Of a stretch of DNA of 64,000 nt, positions 23,123 through 31,119 are shown piece after piece. The position numbers and the translations under genes are program-made. The DNA is taken from assembly GCA_035463475.1 (NCBI GenBank), contig DATHTE010000051.1, positions 62,001-126,000 of the forward strand. Reading direction: 5' to 3'. This DNA comes from JACPDI01 sp035463475. GTDB lineage: Bacteria; Acidobacteriota; Vicinamibacteria; Vicinamibacterales; 2-12-FULL-66-21. The notes beneath the pieces are model-generated. The model was not told the origin of the DNA, did no database searches, and saw only the letters and a list, made by a program, of their open reading frames with translations. Positions within the stretch are counted from its first letter, which is position 1, and each line of letters opens with the position of its first letter.

Positions 23123-24652
23123 ATGTTTGCCGCGCTGTTTTCCCCTGTTCCCGATGATGCGCCGTCGCTGCTTGCCGCGGCCCGCGGCTTCTCGCCGCGT
23201 GTCGAGCCGCAGCTTGGGGGACGGCTGCTGCTCATCGACGCTGCGGGGCTCGGGCGGATCATCGGCGACGCGGCGGCGATTGCGAGCGAGTTGCGCGCGG
23301 CGTGCGAGGGGGCGGACGCGCCGCGCGCGCCGCACGTAGCCGTCGCGCCGACGCGGACCGCCGCCCTGCTGCTCGCGATCGCGCGTCCGCGGGCGGTCGT
23401 CCTCGCCGGCCGCACCGCCGCCGCCGTGGGCGCGCTGTCGCTGGACGTTTTCGACACGCTTGCCGCGCTGCCTATTCGATCGAACCCGAACCGGAACCCG
23501 TCGAACCCTTCGAACCTGTCGAACCCGTCTCGCCCCTGCCCGCTGTGCCTGCTTTGCACCGCCTCGCACCGCCAGGCACGCATGCGGTGCAGGCGTCCGG
23601 GCGGCGCGTGCACCGAGCTGCCCACGCTGCGGCGCTGGGGGCTGGCGACGCTGGCGGACGTGGCGGCGCTGCCGCCCGCCGGCGTGGCGGCGCGGCTCGG
23701 GCAGGTCGGCGTCGCCCTGCAGCGGCTCGCGCGCGGCGTGGACGCGCAGCCGCTCGTGCCGCTCGTCGAGGAAGCGCGGTTCGAGGCGTCGATGGATCTC
23801 GAGTGGCCGATCGAGCAGCTGGAGCCGCTCTCGTTCGTGCTCACGCGGCTGCTCGATCCGCTGAGCGCCGCGCTCGAACGCGCTGATCGCGGCGCCGCGG
23901 CGATCGTGACGACGCTCACGCTGGTCCGTCTGAAAGCCGACGCCACGGACCGGACGCGCGACGCGCACGTGCGGCGGCTGGAACTGCCCGCGCCGATGCG
24001 CGATGCGCGCGTGCTGCGCACGCTCATCCTGCTCGATCTCGAATCGCACCCGCCCGACGCTGGCATCGACTGCGTCGCCGTCCGCCTCGAGCCCACGCCG
24101 GGGCGCATCGTGCAGTTCTCGCTGCTCGAGCGCGCCGGGCCGCAGCCGGAAACGATCGCCACGCTCGTGTCGCGCCTCATCGCGCTGATGGGCGAAGGGC
24201 GCGTGGGCTCCCCGGCGCCGATCGACTCGCACCGGCCGGATGCATTCGCGATCTCGACGTTCAGAGGGACGGAGTGCAGTGCCGAATGCCGAATGCCGAA
24301 GGCCGAAGGCGTCAAGGTCGAGCGGGTGAGGGCCGAAGGCGTACTGCGCCGCTTCCGCCTCCCGGCCGCCGCGCGCGTGTCGCTCGAGGGCGGGCGCCCC
24401 GTGCGCGTGACCACCGATCGCATCGGCATCCGTGGCGGTGCGGTGGAGCAGTACGCGGGGCCGTGGCGATCGTCCGGTGGTTGGTGGAGCGCCTGCGTCC
24501 CGCGCGACCCTGGGGGGAGCCCGCGAGCATTGAATGATGACGCTGTGTGGGATCGCGACGAGTACGACGTGGCGCTCAGCGACGGCGCCGCGTACCGGAT
24601 CTATCGAGATCGCCGCGAAGACCGGTGGTTTATCGAAGGGATTCTGGACTGA
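23123..24652 (+). CDS. imuB: ImuB, catalytically inactive Y-family polymerase homologue
   Basis: A 509-residue member of the DinB/UmuC superfamily. The palm is diverged and lacks the usual catalytic acidic pairs, as expected for ImuB, which acts as a hub that binds the beta clamp, ImuA and DnaE2. Helix-hairpin-helix-like LPTLRRWGLATLADVAALPP and the little-finger region (LEWPIEQLEPLSFVLTRLLD) are recognisable. The C-terminal tail (YDVALSDGAAYRIYRDRR, WFIEGILD) is typical. Three in-frame foreign-looking stretches interrupt it: an Asn-Pro-Ser repeat plus Cys-rich patch (about residues 118-165), a VRLKADAT element (near 268) and an ECRMPKAEGVKVERVRAEG stretch (near 390). Confidence 0.9.
   Translation: MFAALFSPVPDDAPSLLAAARGFSPRVEPQLGGRLLLIDAAGLGRIIGDAAAIASELRAACEGADAPRAPHVAVAPTRTAALLLAIARPRAVVLAGRTAAAVGALSLDVFDTLAALPIRSNPNRNPSNPSNLSNPSRPCPLCLLCTASHRQARMRCRRPGGACTELPTLRRWGLATLADVAALPPAGVAARLGQVGVALQRLARGVDAQPLVPLVEEARFEASMDLEWPIEQLEPLSFVLTRLLDPLSAALERADRGAAAIVTTLTLVRLKADATDRTRDAHVRRLELPAPMRDARVLRTLILLDLESHPPDAGIDCVAVRLEPTPGRIVQFSLLERAGPQPETIATLVSRLIALMGEGRVGSPAPIDSHRPDAFAISTFRGTECSAECRMPKAEGVKVERVRAEGVLRRFRLPAAARVSLEGGRPVRVTTDRIGIRGGAVEQYAGPWRSSGGWWSACVPRDPGGSPRALNDDAVWDRDEYDVALSDGAAYRIYRDRREDRWFIEGILD
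23476..23530 (+). repeat. GAACC-type low-complexity repeat inside imuB
   Basis: Degenerate GAACC/CGAACC units (CGAACCCGAACCGGAACCCG and similar) run through this stretch. They encode NPNRNPSNPSNLSNPS in a position where relatives have a short loop. The reading frame is kept. Confidence 0.75.
23922..23950 (+). repeat. short palindromic coding element (VRLKADAT) in imuB
   Basis: The stretch around GTCCGTCTGAAAGCCGACG encodes LVRLKADATD. It is the inverse complement of the element found twice in the Wzy-like gene at 62331-62395, where it encodes RLKAEGT and VRLKAETT. All copies keep the host reading frame open. Confidence 0.6.
24268..24345 (+). repeat. TGCCGAA repeat inside imuB
   Basis: Tandem degenerate TGCCGAA and GGCCGAAGGCG units encode an AECRMPKAEGVKVERVRAEG stretch near residue 390 of ImuB. 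The same unit occurs at 19541-19675 and 24883-25005. Confidence 0.75.
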
Positions 24653-24671
24653 ACCCTGAAGCCTGAAACCT

Positions 24672-27600
24672 TTGTACATCGAACTCCACACCGCTTCGGC
24701 GTTTTCCTTTCTCGACGGCGCGTCGTTGCCCGAGGCGCTCGTCGAGCGGGCCGCGGCGCTCGGCTATCCGGCGCTCGCGGTGCTCGACCGCGACGGCGTC
24801 TATAGCGCGCCGCGTTTCCATCTCGCCGCGAAGAAAGCCGGGATTCGCGGGATCGTCGGAGGGGAGATCACCATCAGAGGCAATGCCGAATGCCGAAGGC
24901 CGAATGCCGAAAGCGTCAATGCCGAATGGCGGAATGCCAAAGGCGTCAAGGCCGAAGGCGTCAAGGCCGAATCGGTGAATGCCGAAGGCGTCGCGTTCGG
25001 TTCTGACACGCCGTTGTGGCGGCTGCCGGTCCTGGTGGCCAGCGCTGAAGGTTACAGAAATCTGTGCCGGCTCGTGACCACGATGAAGTTGCGCGCGCCG
25101 AAAGGTGAAGGGGCGCTCACCCTCGAGGAGCTCGACGGGCGCACGGCGGGGCTCGTGGCGCTCGTGGGGCGCGAGGCGCTGCAGGGGCCGCGCCACGGCG
25201 TCGGCGGGTTGGTGGACCGCGCCGTGGGGATCTTCGGCCGCGAGAACGTCTACATCGAGCTGCAGCGTCACCTGCGCCGTGACGAGGAGTCGGACAACCA
25301 CGCGCTGCTGTCGCTCGCCTCGGCGTTCCACGTGCCGGTTGTGGCGACCAACGGCGTCCGCTTCGCCGAGCCCGCGGACCGCCCGCTGTACGACGTCCTC
25401 ACCTGCATCCGCCACCAGACGACGATCGCGCGGGCCGGGCGGCGGCTGAGCGTCAACGCGGAACGGTACCTCAAGACGCCAGAACAGATGGGGAAGCTCT
25501 TTCACGACCTGCCCGCGGCGATCGCGGCGACCCGCGAGCTCGCGGACCGCCTCACCTACACCATGGCGGACCTCGGCTACCGCTTTCCCGAGTACCCCGT
25601 TCCGGCCGGCGAAACGATGGCGTCCTTCCTCCGGAAGATCACGGACACCGGCGCACGCGCGCGCTACCGCCCCTACCACGCGCGGGCCCGCGCGCAGATC
25701 GAGCGTGAGCTGGCGCTCATCGAGAAGCTCGATCTTGCCGGCTACTTCCTCATCGTCTGGGACATCGTCAATTACTGCCGGCAGCACGGCATCCTGGCGC
25801 AGGGGCGCGGCTCGGCCGCCAACAGCGCCGTGTGCTACAGCCTCGGGATCACCGCCGTCGATCCGGTCGGCATGGACCTGCTCTTCGAGCGGTTCCTGTC
25901 GGAGGAGCGCGGCGAATGGCCGGACATCGATCTCGACCTGCCGAGCGGCGATCGGCGCGAGCGGGTCATCCAGCACGTGTACGAGCGCTACGGGAAGCTC
26001 GGCGCCGCGATGACGGCGAACGTGATCACGTACCGCGGCCGCAGCGCGGCGCGCGAGGTGGGCAAGGTGCTCGGCCTCGCGCCCGACGCGATCGACCAAA
26101 TGGCGAAGGTGATGAACCCGTTCGAGTGGATCGATCCGAAGGAGACGTTCGAGCGCCACGTGCGCGACGCCGGGCTCGACCCGGCCGATCCCGCGCTGCG
26201 CACCTTCGGGCACCTGTGGGAGCGGATCCAGGATTTGCCTCGCCATCTCGGCCAGCACTCCGGCGGCATGATCCTCTGCCAGGGCCGGCTCGACGACGTC
26301 GTGGCACTCGAGAACGCGAGCATGCCGGGGCGTGTCGTGGCGCAGTGGGACAAGGACGATTGCGCCGACATGGGGATCGTGAAGGTGGATCTGCTTGGGC
26401 TGGGCATGATGGCCGTGCTGCAGGACGCGCTGACCTTGGTGAATACAGAGGTCAGAGGTCAGAGGTCAGCAGAAGCCAGAGGCCAGGGATCAGAGGTCAA
26501 AGATCGGAGGTCAGGGATAGGGGCAGAGAACGCAAGCGCCTGCGGCCCGCGCGAGGCGCTGGAAGGAAGTCCCGAGCAGGAGCGAGGGACCGCCGAGCGC
26601 GAGCGAGCGGGGGTGGGGCCCCGCGAGCAGGAAGGAATGCCCGCAGGCGCCCTCGACCTTGCCCACCTGCCTCCCGACGATCCGGCCGTGTATTGCATGC
26701 TGCAGGAGGCGGACACGATCGGGGTCTTCCAGGTGGAATCGCGCGCGCAGATGGCGACGTTACCGCGGATGAAGCCGGAGCGCTTCTACGACATCGTCGT
26801 GGAGGTGGCGATCATCCGGCCTGGCCCCATTGTGGGGCAGATGGTGCATCCGTACCTGAAGCGGCGGCGCGGCGCCGAGCCGGTGACCTATCCGCACCCG
26901 TCGCTCGCGCCGATCCTCGAGCGCACGCTCGGCGTGCCGCTCTTCCAGGAGCAGCTGCTGCGCATGGCGATGGTCGCCGCTGGCTTTACCGGCGGCGAGG
27001 CGGAGGAGCTGCGGCGCGCGTTCGGCTTCAAGCGATCGGAGCGCCGGATGCGCGAGATCGAGAAGAAGCTGCGCGCCGGGATCGCGAAGCAGGGGATCGG
27101 CGGCGAGGCCGCCGAGGAGATCATCCGCGCCATCACGTCGTTCGCGCTGTACGGGTTCCCGGAATCCCACGCCGCCAGCTTCGCGCTGCTCGTGTACGCG
27201 AGCGCCTACCTGAAGGCGCACTACCCCGCGGCGTTCTACACGGCGATGCTGAACAACCAGCCGATGGGGTTCTACTCGCCGGCGACGCTCGTCAAGGACG
27301 CGCAGCACCGCGGCGTGCGCTTCGCGCCGATCGACGTGCAGGTGTCCGGCTGGGACTGCACGATCGAACTCGACGGCCGGGTGCGGCTTGGACTGCGGTA
27401 CGTGAACGGCCTGCGGATCGAGGTGGGGAAGCGAATCGAAGCGGCAGGCGGCGGCGGGCGCGCGGCCCCGCGAGCCGACACGGCCGCGGCCGCCGCGCTG
27501 CCGGAGCCCGCCGGGGCGTGCGGCCGCTGCCCGAAATGCGGGTGCGAAGACGAGTCGATGATCGAGCGGGTCGGGCCGACCTGTTTCTGCAACGTGTGCG

Positions 27601-28328
27601 CGCACGAGTGGGGAGCACGCGGCCGCGCGGGCGATCGGACCACTGGTCAGCCGGCGGGCGCATCCGCCGGGCCGCCCGAGGTGCGCGCGCGATTCGCATC
27701 GCTGGATGACTTCGCCGCACGAAGCGGCGTGCATCGCGACGAGCTGCGGACGCTCGCCGACATCGGGGCGCTGAACGCGTTTGGGTACGACCGGCGCGCC
27801 GCCGCGTGGCAGATCGAGCAGGCGATGCGCCCCGCTGGCGCGTTGTACGAGGAAGGCGGTCAGCCGCCGGAGGCCGACGCGCCCCCGGCTCCCTCCTGCC
27901 CGCTCGCGCCCATGTCCATCGAGGAGCGTATCGCCGCCGACTACGACGGCACGGCGATGACGATTGGGCCGCATCCCATGTCGCTCCGCCGCCAGGAGCT
28001 CGCGCTGCGCGGCGTCCTGCGCGCGGCGGATCTCTCGCGCGGCCGCCACGGGCGGCGCGTGCGGGTTGCGGGCGCGGTGATCACGCGCCAGCGACCCGGG
28101 ACCGCAAAAGGGTTCGTGTTCCTGACGCTCGAGGACGAAACCGGCATCGCCAACATCATCGTCCGCCCGGACCTGTTCGCCGAGCAGCGCCGCACCATCG
28201 TAGGGGAGCCGTACCTGCTCGTTGAAGGGACATTGCAGATCCAGGAAGGGGTCACGTCGATCAAAGCTGAGCGGCTCTTTGGACTCGCGGGGCGCGCGCC
28301 GACGGTGGACGCGCGGGATTTTCATTAG
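24672..28328 (+). CDS. dnaE2: error-prone DNA polymerase DnaE2
   Basis: A 1218-residue C-family polymerase of the DnaE2/ImuC type, the catalytic unit of the mutasome. It starts at a TTG (MYIELHTASAFSFLDGAS), the only start that keeps the family N-terminus. Order: PHP domain with a degenerate metal site; palm with catalytic aspartates in EWPDIDLDLPSGDRRERVI; fingers (LGQHSGGMILCQG, IGVFQVESRAQM, LRRAFGFKRSERRM); C-terminal OB fold (VRVAGAVITRQRPG, FVFLTLEDETGIANIIV). Two low-complexity insertions lie at about residues 71-112 (TGCCGAA repeats) and 593-655 (GAGGTCA repeats). A cluster of seven cysteines (950, 953, 956, 958, 971, 973, 976) forms a zinc-ribbon-like insert that I do not know from other DnaE2 proteins. 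Confidence 0.95.
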   Translation: MYIELHTASAFSFLDGASLPEALVERAAALGYPALAVLDRDGVYSAPRFHLAAKKAGIRGIVGGEITIRGNAECRRPNAESVNAEWRNAKGVKAEGVKAESVNAEGVAFGSDTPLWRLPVLVASAEGYRNLCRLVTTMKLRAPKGEGALTLEELDGRTAGLVALVGREALQGPRHGVGGLVDRAVGIFGRENVYIELQRHLRRDEESDNHALLSLASAFHVPVVATNGVRFAEPADRPLYDVLTCIRHQTTIARAGRRLSVNAERYLKTPEQMGKLFHDLPAAIAATRELADRLTYTMADLGYRFPEYPVPAGETMASFLRKITDTGARARYRPYHARARAQIERELALIEKLDLAGYFLIVWDIVNYCRQHGILAQGRGSAANSAVCYSLGITAVDPVGMDLLFERFLSEERGEWPDIDLDLPSGDRRERVIQHVYERYGKLGAAMTANVITYRGRSAAREVGKVLGLAPDAIDQMAKVMNPFEWIDPKETFERHVRDAGLDPADPALRTFGHLWERIQDLPRHLGQHSGGMILCQGRLDDVVALENASMPGRVVAQWDKDDCADMGIVKVDLLGLGMMAVLQDALTLVNTEVRGQRSAEARGQGSEVKDRRSGIGAENASACGPREALEGSPEQERGTAERERAGVGPREQEGMPAGALDLAHLPPDDPAVYCMLQEADTIGVFQVESRAQMATLPRMKPERFYDIVVEVAIIRPGPIVGQMVHPYLKRRRGAEPVTYPHPSLAPILERTLGVPLFQEQLLRMAMVAAGFTGGEAEELRRAFGFKRSERRMREIEKKLRAGIAKQGIGGEAAEEIIRAITSFALYGFPESHAASFALLVYASAYLKAHYPAAFYTAMLNNQPMGFYSPATLVKDAQHRGVRFAPIDVQVSGWDCTIELDGRVRLGLRYVNGLRIEVGKRIEAAGGGGRAAPRADTAAAAALPEPAGACGRCPKCGCEDESMIERVGPTCFCNVCAHEWGARGRAGDRTTGQPAGASAGPPEVRARFASLDDFAARSGVHRDELRTLADIGALNAFGYDRRAAAWQIEQAMRPAGALYEEGGQPPEADAPPAPSCPLAPMSIEERIAADYDGTAMTIGPHPMSLRRQELALRGVLRAADLSRGRHGRRVRVAGAVITRQRPGTAKGFVFLTLEDETGIANIIVRPDLFAEQRRTIVGEPYLLVEGTLQIQEGVTSIKAERLFGLAGRAPTVDARDFH
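24883..25005 (+). repeat. TGCCGAA/GGCCGAAGGCGTCAA repeat inside dnaE2
   Basis: About ten degenerate units (AATGCCGAA, GGCCGAAGGCGTCAA) encode ECRRPNAESVNAEW and KGVKAEGVKAESVNAEGV in the PHP domain, between GGEITI and LPVLVASAEGY. Relatives have a short loop here. Confidence 0.85.
26446..26530 (+). repeat. GAGGTCA-type repeat inside dnaE2
   Basis: Degenerate AGAGGTCAG units encode EVRGQRSAEARGQGSEV and begin a charged low-complexity insert of about 60 residues. The insert sits between LTLVNTE and the conserved LPPDDPAVYCM motif. The repeat unit differs from that of the first insertion. Confidence 0.8.
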
Positions 28329-28377
28329 GGGCCTGGCACCAATTGTCCTCGACGAAGGACGATTGGTGCAGGCCCCT
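28327..28377 (+). repeat. 51-bp palindromic (REP-like) element after dnaE2
   Basis: A stem of about 21 base pairs: AGGGGCCTG pairs with CAGGCCCCT, CACCAAT with ATTGGTG, GTCCT with AGGAC, with one bulge and one T/G mismatch around the loop cgacga. The dnaE2 TAG stop (28326-28328) overlaps its left end. TTT follows the right arm, so it may double as a terminator. Form and GGGGCCTGGCACC core resemble REP elements. Confidence 0.7.
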
Positions 28378-28412
28378 TTCGAGTACGCACCTTGCAGACG
28401 GGCTCGTCTGTA

Positions 28413-29384
28413 ATGGCGCGAAGAGCACATCGCAAGCTCGTCCGCATCGGTCCCTGGTTGTCCGTCCTGGTGCTCGTCGCATCGGTCGCGGTGGCGTGCG
28501 CCGAGCCCAAGGTGAAGCGAACAACGCCGCGCCTGGCAACCGCCACCGAGATCCGCCAGTTGTGGATCGAACCGGCTGACATCACCCGCCGCGACCTCTT
28601 CTGGGGCCCGGGCGGTCGCGCCCTGGCCCCGGAGAACGGCAGCACGTTCAAGCTGAAGGAAGAAAAGGCCAGCGGTTACAGCCCGGGCTTCACCGTCGAG
28701 GATGCTCGCGGACGCGAGTGGAGCGCGAAACAGGGCCCCGAAGCGCAGTCGGAAGTGGCGGCGTCGCGCATTTATTGGGCAGCGGGGTACCACCAGCCAC
28801 CGACGTACTTCGTCGCCGAGTGGACGCTCGAAGGCGGGCGCACGGAGGGGCCGCAGATGTCGGCGCGGTTCCGCCCGGACATCGGCAAAGTCATCGGCGA
28901 CTGGTCGTTGCACCAGAACCCCTTCGTCGGCACACAGCCATATCGCGGACTCCTGGTGCTGCACGTGATGCTGAACAACTGGGACATCAAGCCGGAACAG
29001 AACAGAATCTACGAGTTCGAAGAGCCGCGAAACGGCGCGCGACGCTGGTTCGTCGTCCGCGATGTCGGCGCCTCGTTCGGCCGGCCACGGTGGCCCGACG
29101 GCTCGCGCAGCGACCCTGACGGCTATGAGCAGCACCCGTTCATCGTGGGGTTCGAGGGGACGCGCGTGAAGTTCGCCGACCAGGGGCGGCACGATGAATT
29201 GCTCCGGCACCTGACCCGTCGCGACGTGCGCTGGATGGCGGAGCGCCTGGCCAAGCTGTCCGACCGGCAGCTTGCGGACGCGTTCCGGGCCGCGGGCTAT
29301 CCGGATCCGGTGGCGTCCCGTTTCATCCGCCGTCTCAAACAGAAGATCGACGAGGGGCTCGCCGCATGTCCTCGCGGATGCTGA
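28413..29384 (+). CDS. lipoprotein with kinase-like motifs, first of a tandem pair
   Basis: A 323-residue exported protein; start at the ATG at 28413, signal sequence ending SVAVACAEP with the likely lipidated Cys29. I know no named family. Motifs line up with atypical kinases of the HipA/CotH/Fam20 kind: EWSAKQG (candidate ATP-binding Lys106), EAQSEVAASRIYWAAGYHQPP (helix C-like Glu), LNNWDIKPEQN (Asp191 and Asn197, like the catalytic D..N loop), and FVVRDVGASFG (Asp217, like DFG). The C-terminal region (RRDVRWMAERLAKLSDRQL, DAFRAAGYP) is helical. It overlaps the second copy by 19 bases. Kinase activity is inference from motif order only. Confidence 0.7.
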   Translation: MARRAHRKLVRIGPWLSVLVLVASVAVACAEPKVKRTTPRLATATEIRQLWIEPADITRRDLFWGPGGRALAPENGSTFKLKEEKASGYSPGFTVEDARGREWSAKQGPEAQSEVAASRIYWAAGYHQPPTYFVAEWTLEGGRTEGPQMSARFRPDIGKVIGDWSLHQNPFVGTQPYRGLLVLHVMLNNWDIKPEQNRIYEFEEPRNGARRWFVVRDVGASFGRPRWPDGSRSDPDGYEQHPFIVGFEGTRVKFADQGRHDELLRHLTRRDVRWMAERLAKLSDRQLADAFRAAGYPDPVASRFIRRLKQKIDEGLAACPRGC

Positions 29385-30355
29385 GGGCCGGAGGGCGGGG
29401 CGCGCGCGCGACAGCCGCGGCGATCGTGATCGCGTCGCTCGGCGCGTGCGCCGCGGCAATGCGTTCGACCGCGACCGGTCCGTTGTCTCCACGCCAACAG
29501 GCGGAGCTGTGGATCGCACCCTCCGACATCACGGCCCGCGACCTGTTCCACGGACCCGGCGGGCCGGAGCTCGTTCCTCGGGAAGGGGCTACGTTCGAAT
29601 TCGACGAGCTCGACACGACGGGATACTCGCCCGGCTACGACGTCGTGGACGCGACGGGGCGCGAGTGGAGTGTCAAGCAGGGCGTCGAGGCGCAGAGCGA
29701 GATCGCGGCGTCGAGGCTGCTGTGGGCGGTCGGCTACCATCAGCCGCCGATGTACCTCGTGCGCAGCTGGCATCTGTCGGGCGGTCCGAGTCCTGGTCGC
29801 AAGGAGCCGGGCCGCTTCCGTCCCGAACTTCCGAACGCCGCGACCGTCTCGGACTGGAGCTGGCAGCAGAATCCGTTCGTGGGCACTCGCCCGTTTCGCG
29901 GGCTCATCGTCATGAACCTGCTGATCAACAACTGGGACCTGAAGACCACCAACAACAAGGTGTACGAGATCGAAGACGCCGGAGACGGTCCAAGGCGGTG
30001 GTACGTGGTGCGCGATCTGGGCGCGTCGTTCGGCAAGACCCGCTGGTTTCCATTCGGCACGCGCAACAACGTGCGCGACTACGAGAGCCAGCGGCTGATC
30101 CGCGAGGCGCGCGACGGGCGGATCGAGTTCGATTACAGCGGTCGCCATCGCGAGCTGCTCGCCCACGTGACGGCAGCCGACGTGCGCTGGGCCTGCCAGC
30201 TGGCATCGCGGCTCACCGGCGCGCAGCTGGACGATGCGTTCCGCGCCGCGGGGTATGGTGCCGCGGAGCGCGCCCGCTTCGTGACGAAGCTGAAGGCGAA
30301 GATTGCCGAGGGGCTCGCGCTCGGAGGCGATGCGAACGGCGGGAGCGGGCGATGA
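29366..30355 (+). CDS. lipoprotein with kinase-like motifs, second of a tandem pair
   Basis: A 329-residue paralogue of the preceding gene, roughly half identical by eye, with lipobox SLGAC (Cys28). The same landmarks are present: EWSVKQG (Lys104), EAQSEIAASRLLWAVGYHQPP, INNWDLKTTNNKVYEIED (Asp191, Asn196) and WYVVRDLGASFG (Asp217). Its start overlaps the first gene and its stop overlaps the DUF4956 gene (ATGA at 30352-30355), so the three are translationally coupled. Two close ATGs (29366, 29378) are possible starts. An extracytoplasmic phosphotransferase anchored to the outer or inner membrane is the best guess. Confidence 0.72.
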   Translation: MSSRMLRAGGRGARATAAAIVIASLGACAAAMRSTATGPLSPRQQAELWIAPSDITARDLFHGPGGPELVPREGATFEFDELDTTGYSPGYDVVDATGREWSVKQGVEAQSEIAASRLLWAVGYHQPPMYLVRSWHLSGGPSPGRKEPGRFRPELPNAATVSDWSWQQNPFVGTRPFRGLIVMNLLINNWDLKTTNNKVYEIEDAGDGPRRWYVVRDLGASFGKTRWFPFGTRNNVRDYESQRLIREARDGRIEFDYSGRHRELLAHVTAADVRWACQLASRLTGAQLDDAFRAAGYGAAERARFVTKLKAKIAEGLALGGDANGGSGR

Positions 30356-31116
30356 GGCGGCTGCTGCTCCCGCTGGCCGTCGTCGCGCTCTCCTTTGCCC
30401 CCGTGTTCGCGCGTGCCCCCGTGTTCGCGCAGCCATTTCCCGGCGCGGAGGCGCAGGCGGGCGGGACGGTGCAGGAACACCCTGCGCATCCGATGCACGA
30501 ACTCGACAGCGCGTTCGTGGCGCTGCCGCTGGCGACCGTGCTGGGGGCCGCGCTGGCCCTGCGGCCGCGTCGGCGCGGGACGCCGGCGCGCACGCCGGCG
30601 GTGATCCAGACGCAGATCATCCTCGCGCTCGTCGGGGCGGTGATCATGCTGATCGTCGGCGCCAGCGTCGCGCGCGCGTTCGCCATTGTCGGCGCGGCGA
30701 GCCTGATCCGCTATCGCTCGAAGATCGACGACCCAAAGGACGCCGGCGTCATGCTCTGCGCGCTGGCGATCGGCCTCGCGGCAGGCGTCGGGCTCTACGC
30801 ACTGGCGACCTTCTCGACCGGCTTCATGCTGCTGGTCGTCTGGATCATCGAGTCGTTCGAGCCGAAGACCAAGAAGACGTTCGAGCTGCACGTCCGGACC
30901 AAGGACAGCTCAGCCCTGCGTCCCGCGTTGGAGAGCCTGCTCCGGCGGCAACAGACCCGGTACGAGCTTCGCACATCCTCGCAGGACGAACTGAGTTATG
31001 TGGTGGACATTCCTTACGACCGGCGGACCGACCAGATCTCGAACGCGATCCTGCAGCTCGATCCATCCAACGAGACGTCCGTGGACTGGGACGAGAAGAC
31101 CAAGAAAGGCAAATAG
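30352..31116 (+). CDS. DUF4956-family membrane protein
   Basis: A 254-residue membrane protein. A signal-like N-terminus contains a short direct duplication (APVFARAPVFAQ). About four helices follow, with the family motif GASVARAFAIVGAASLIRYR and KIDDPKDAGVMLCALAIGLA. A soluble C-terminal domain (about 170-254) resembles the ACT-like tail of MgtC relatives. DUF4956 proteins are often encoded with CotH kinases and VTC-type polyphosphate polymerases, which fits its coupling to the two kinase-like lipoproteins. The PLD-like gene starts three bases after its stop. Confidence 0.82.
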   Translation: MRRLLLPLAVVALSFAPVFARAPVFAQPFPGAEAQAGGTVQEHPAHPMHELDSAFVALPLATVLGAALALRPRRRGTPARTPAVIQTQIILALVGAVIMLIVGASVARAFAIVGAASLIRYRSKIDDPKDAGVMLCALAIGLAAGVGLYALATFSTGFMLLVVWIIESFEPKTKKTFELHVRTKDSSALRPALESLLRRQQTRYELRTSSQDELSYVVDIPYDRRTDQISNAILQLDPSNETSVDWDEKTKKGK

Positions 31117-31119
31117 CCC

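Noticed and set aside
19541..25005. Possible CRISPR array from repeated short units
   Set aside because: The units are 7-15 bases, degenerate, directly abutting and without unique spacers; most lie inside genes. They are low-complexity repeats.
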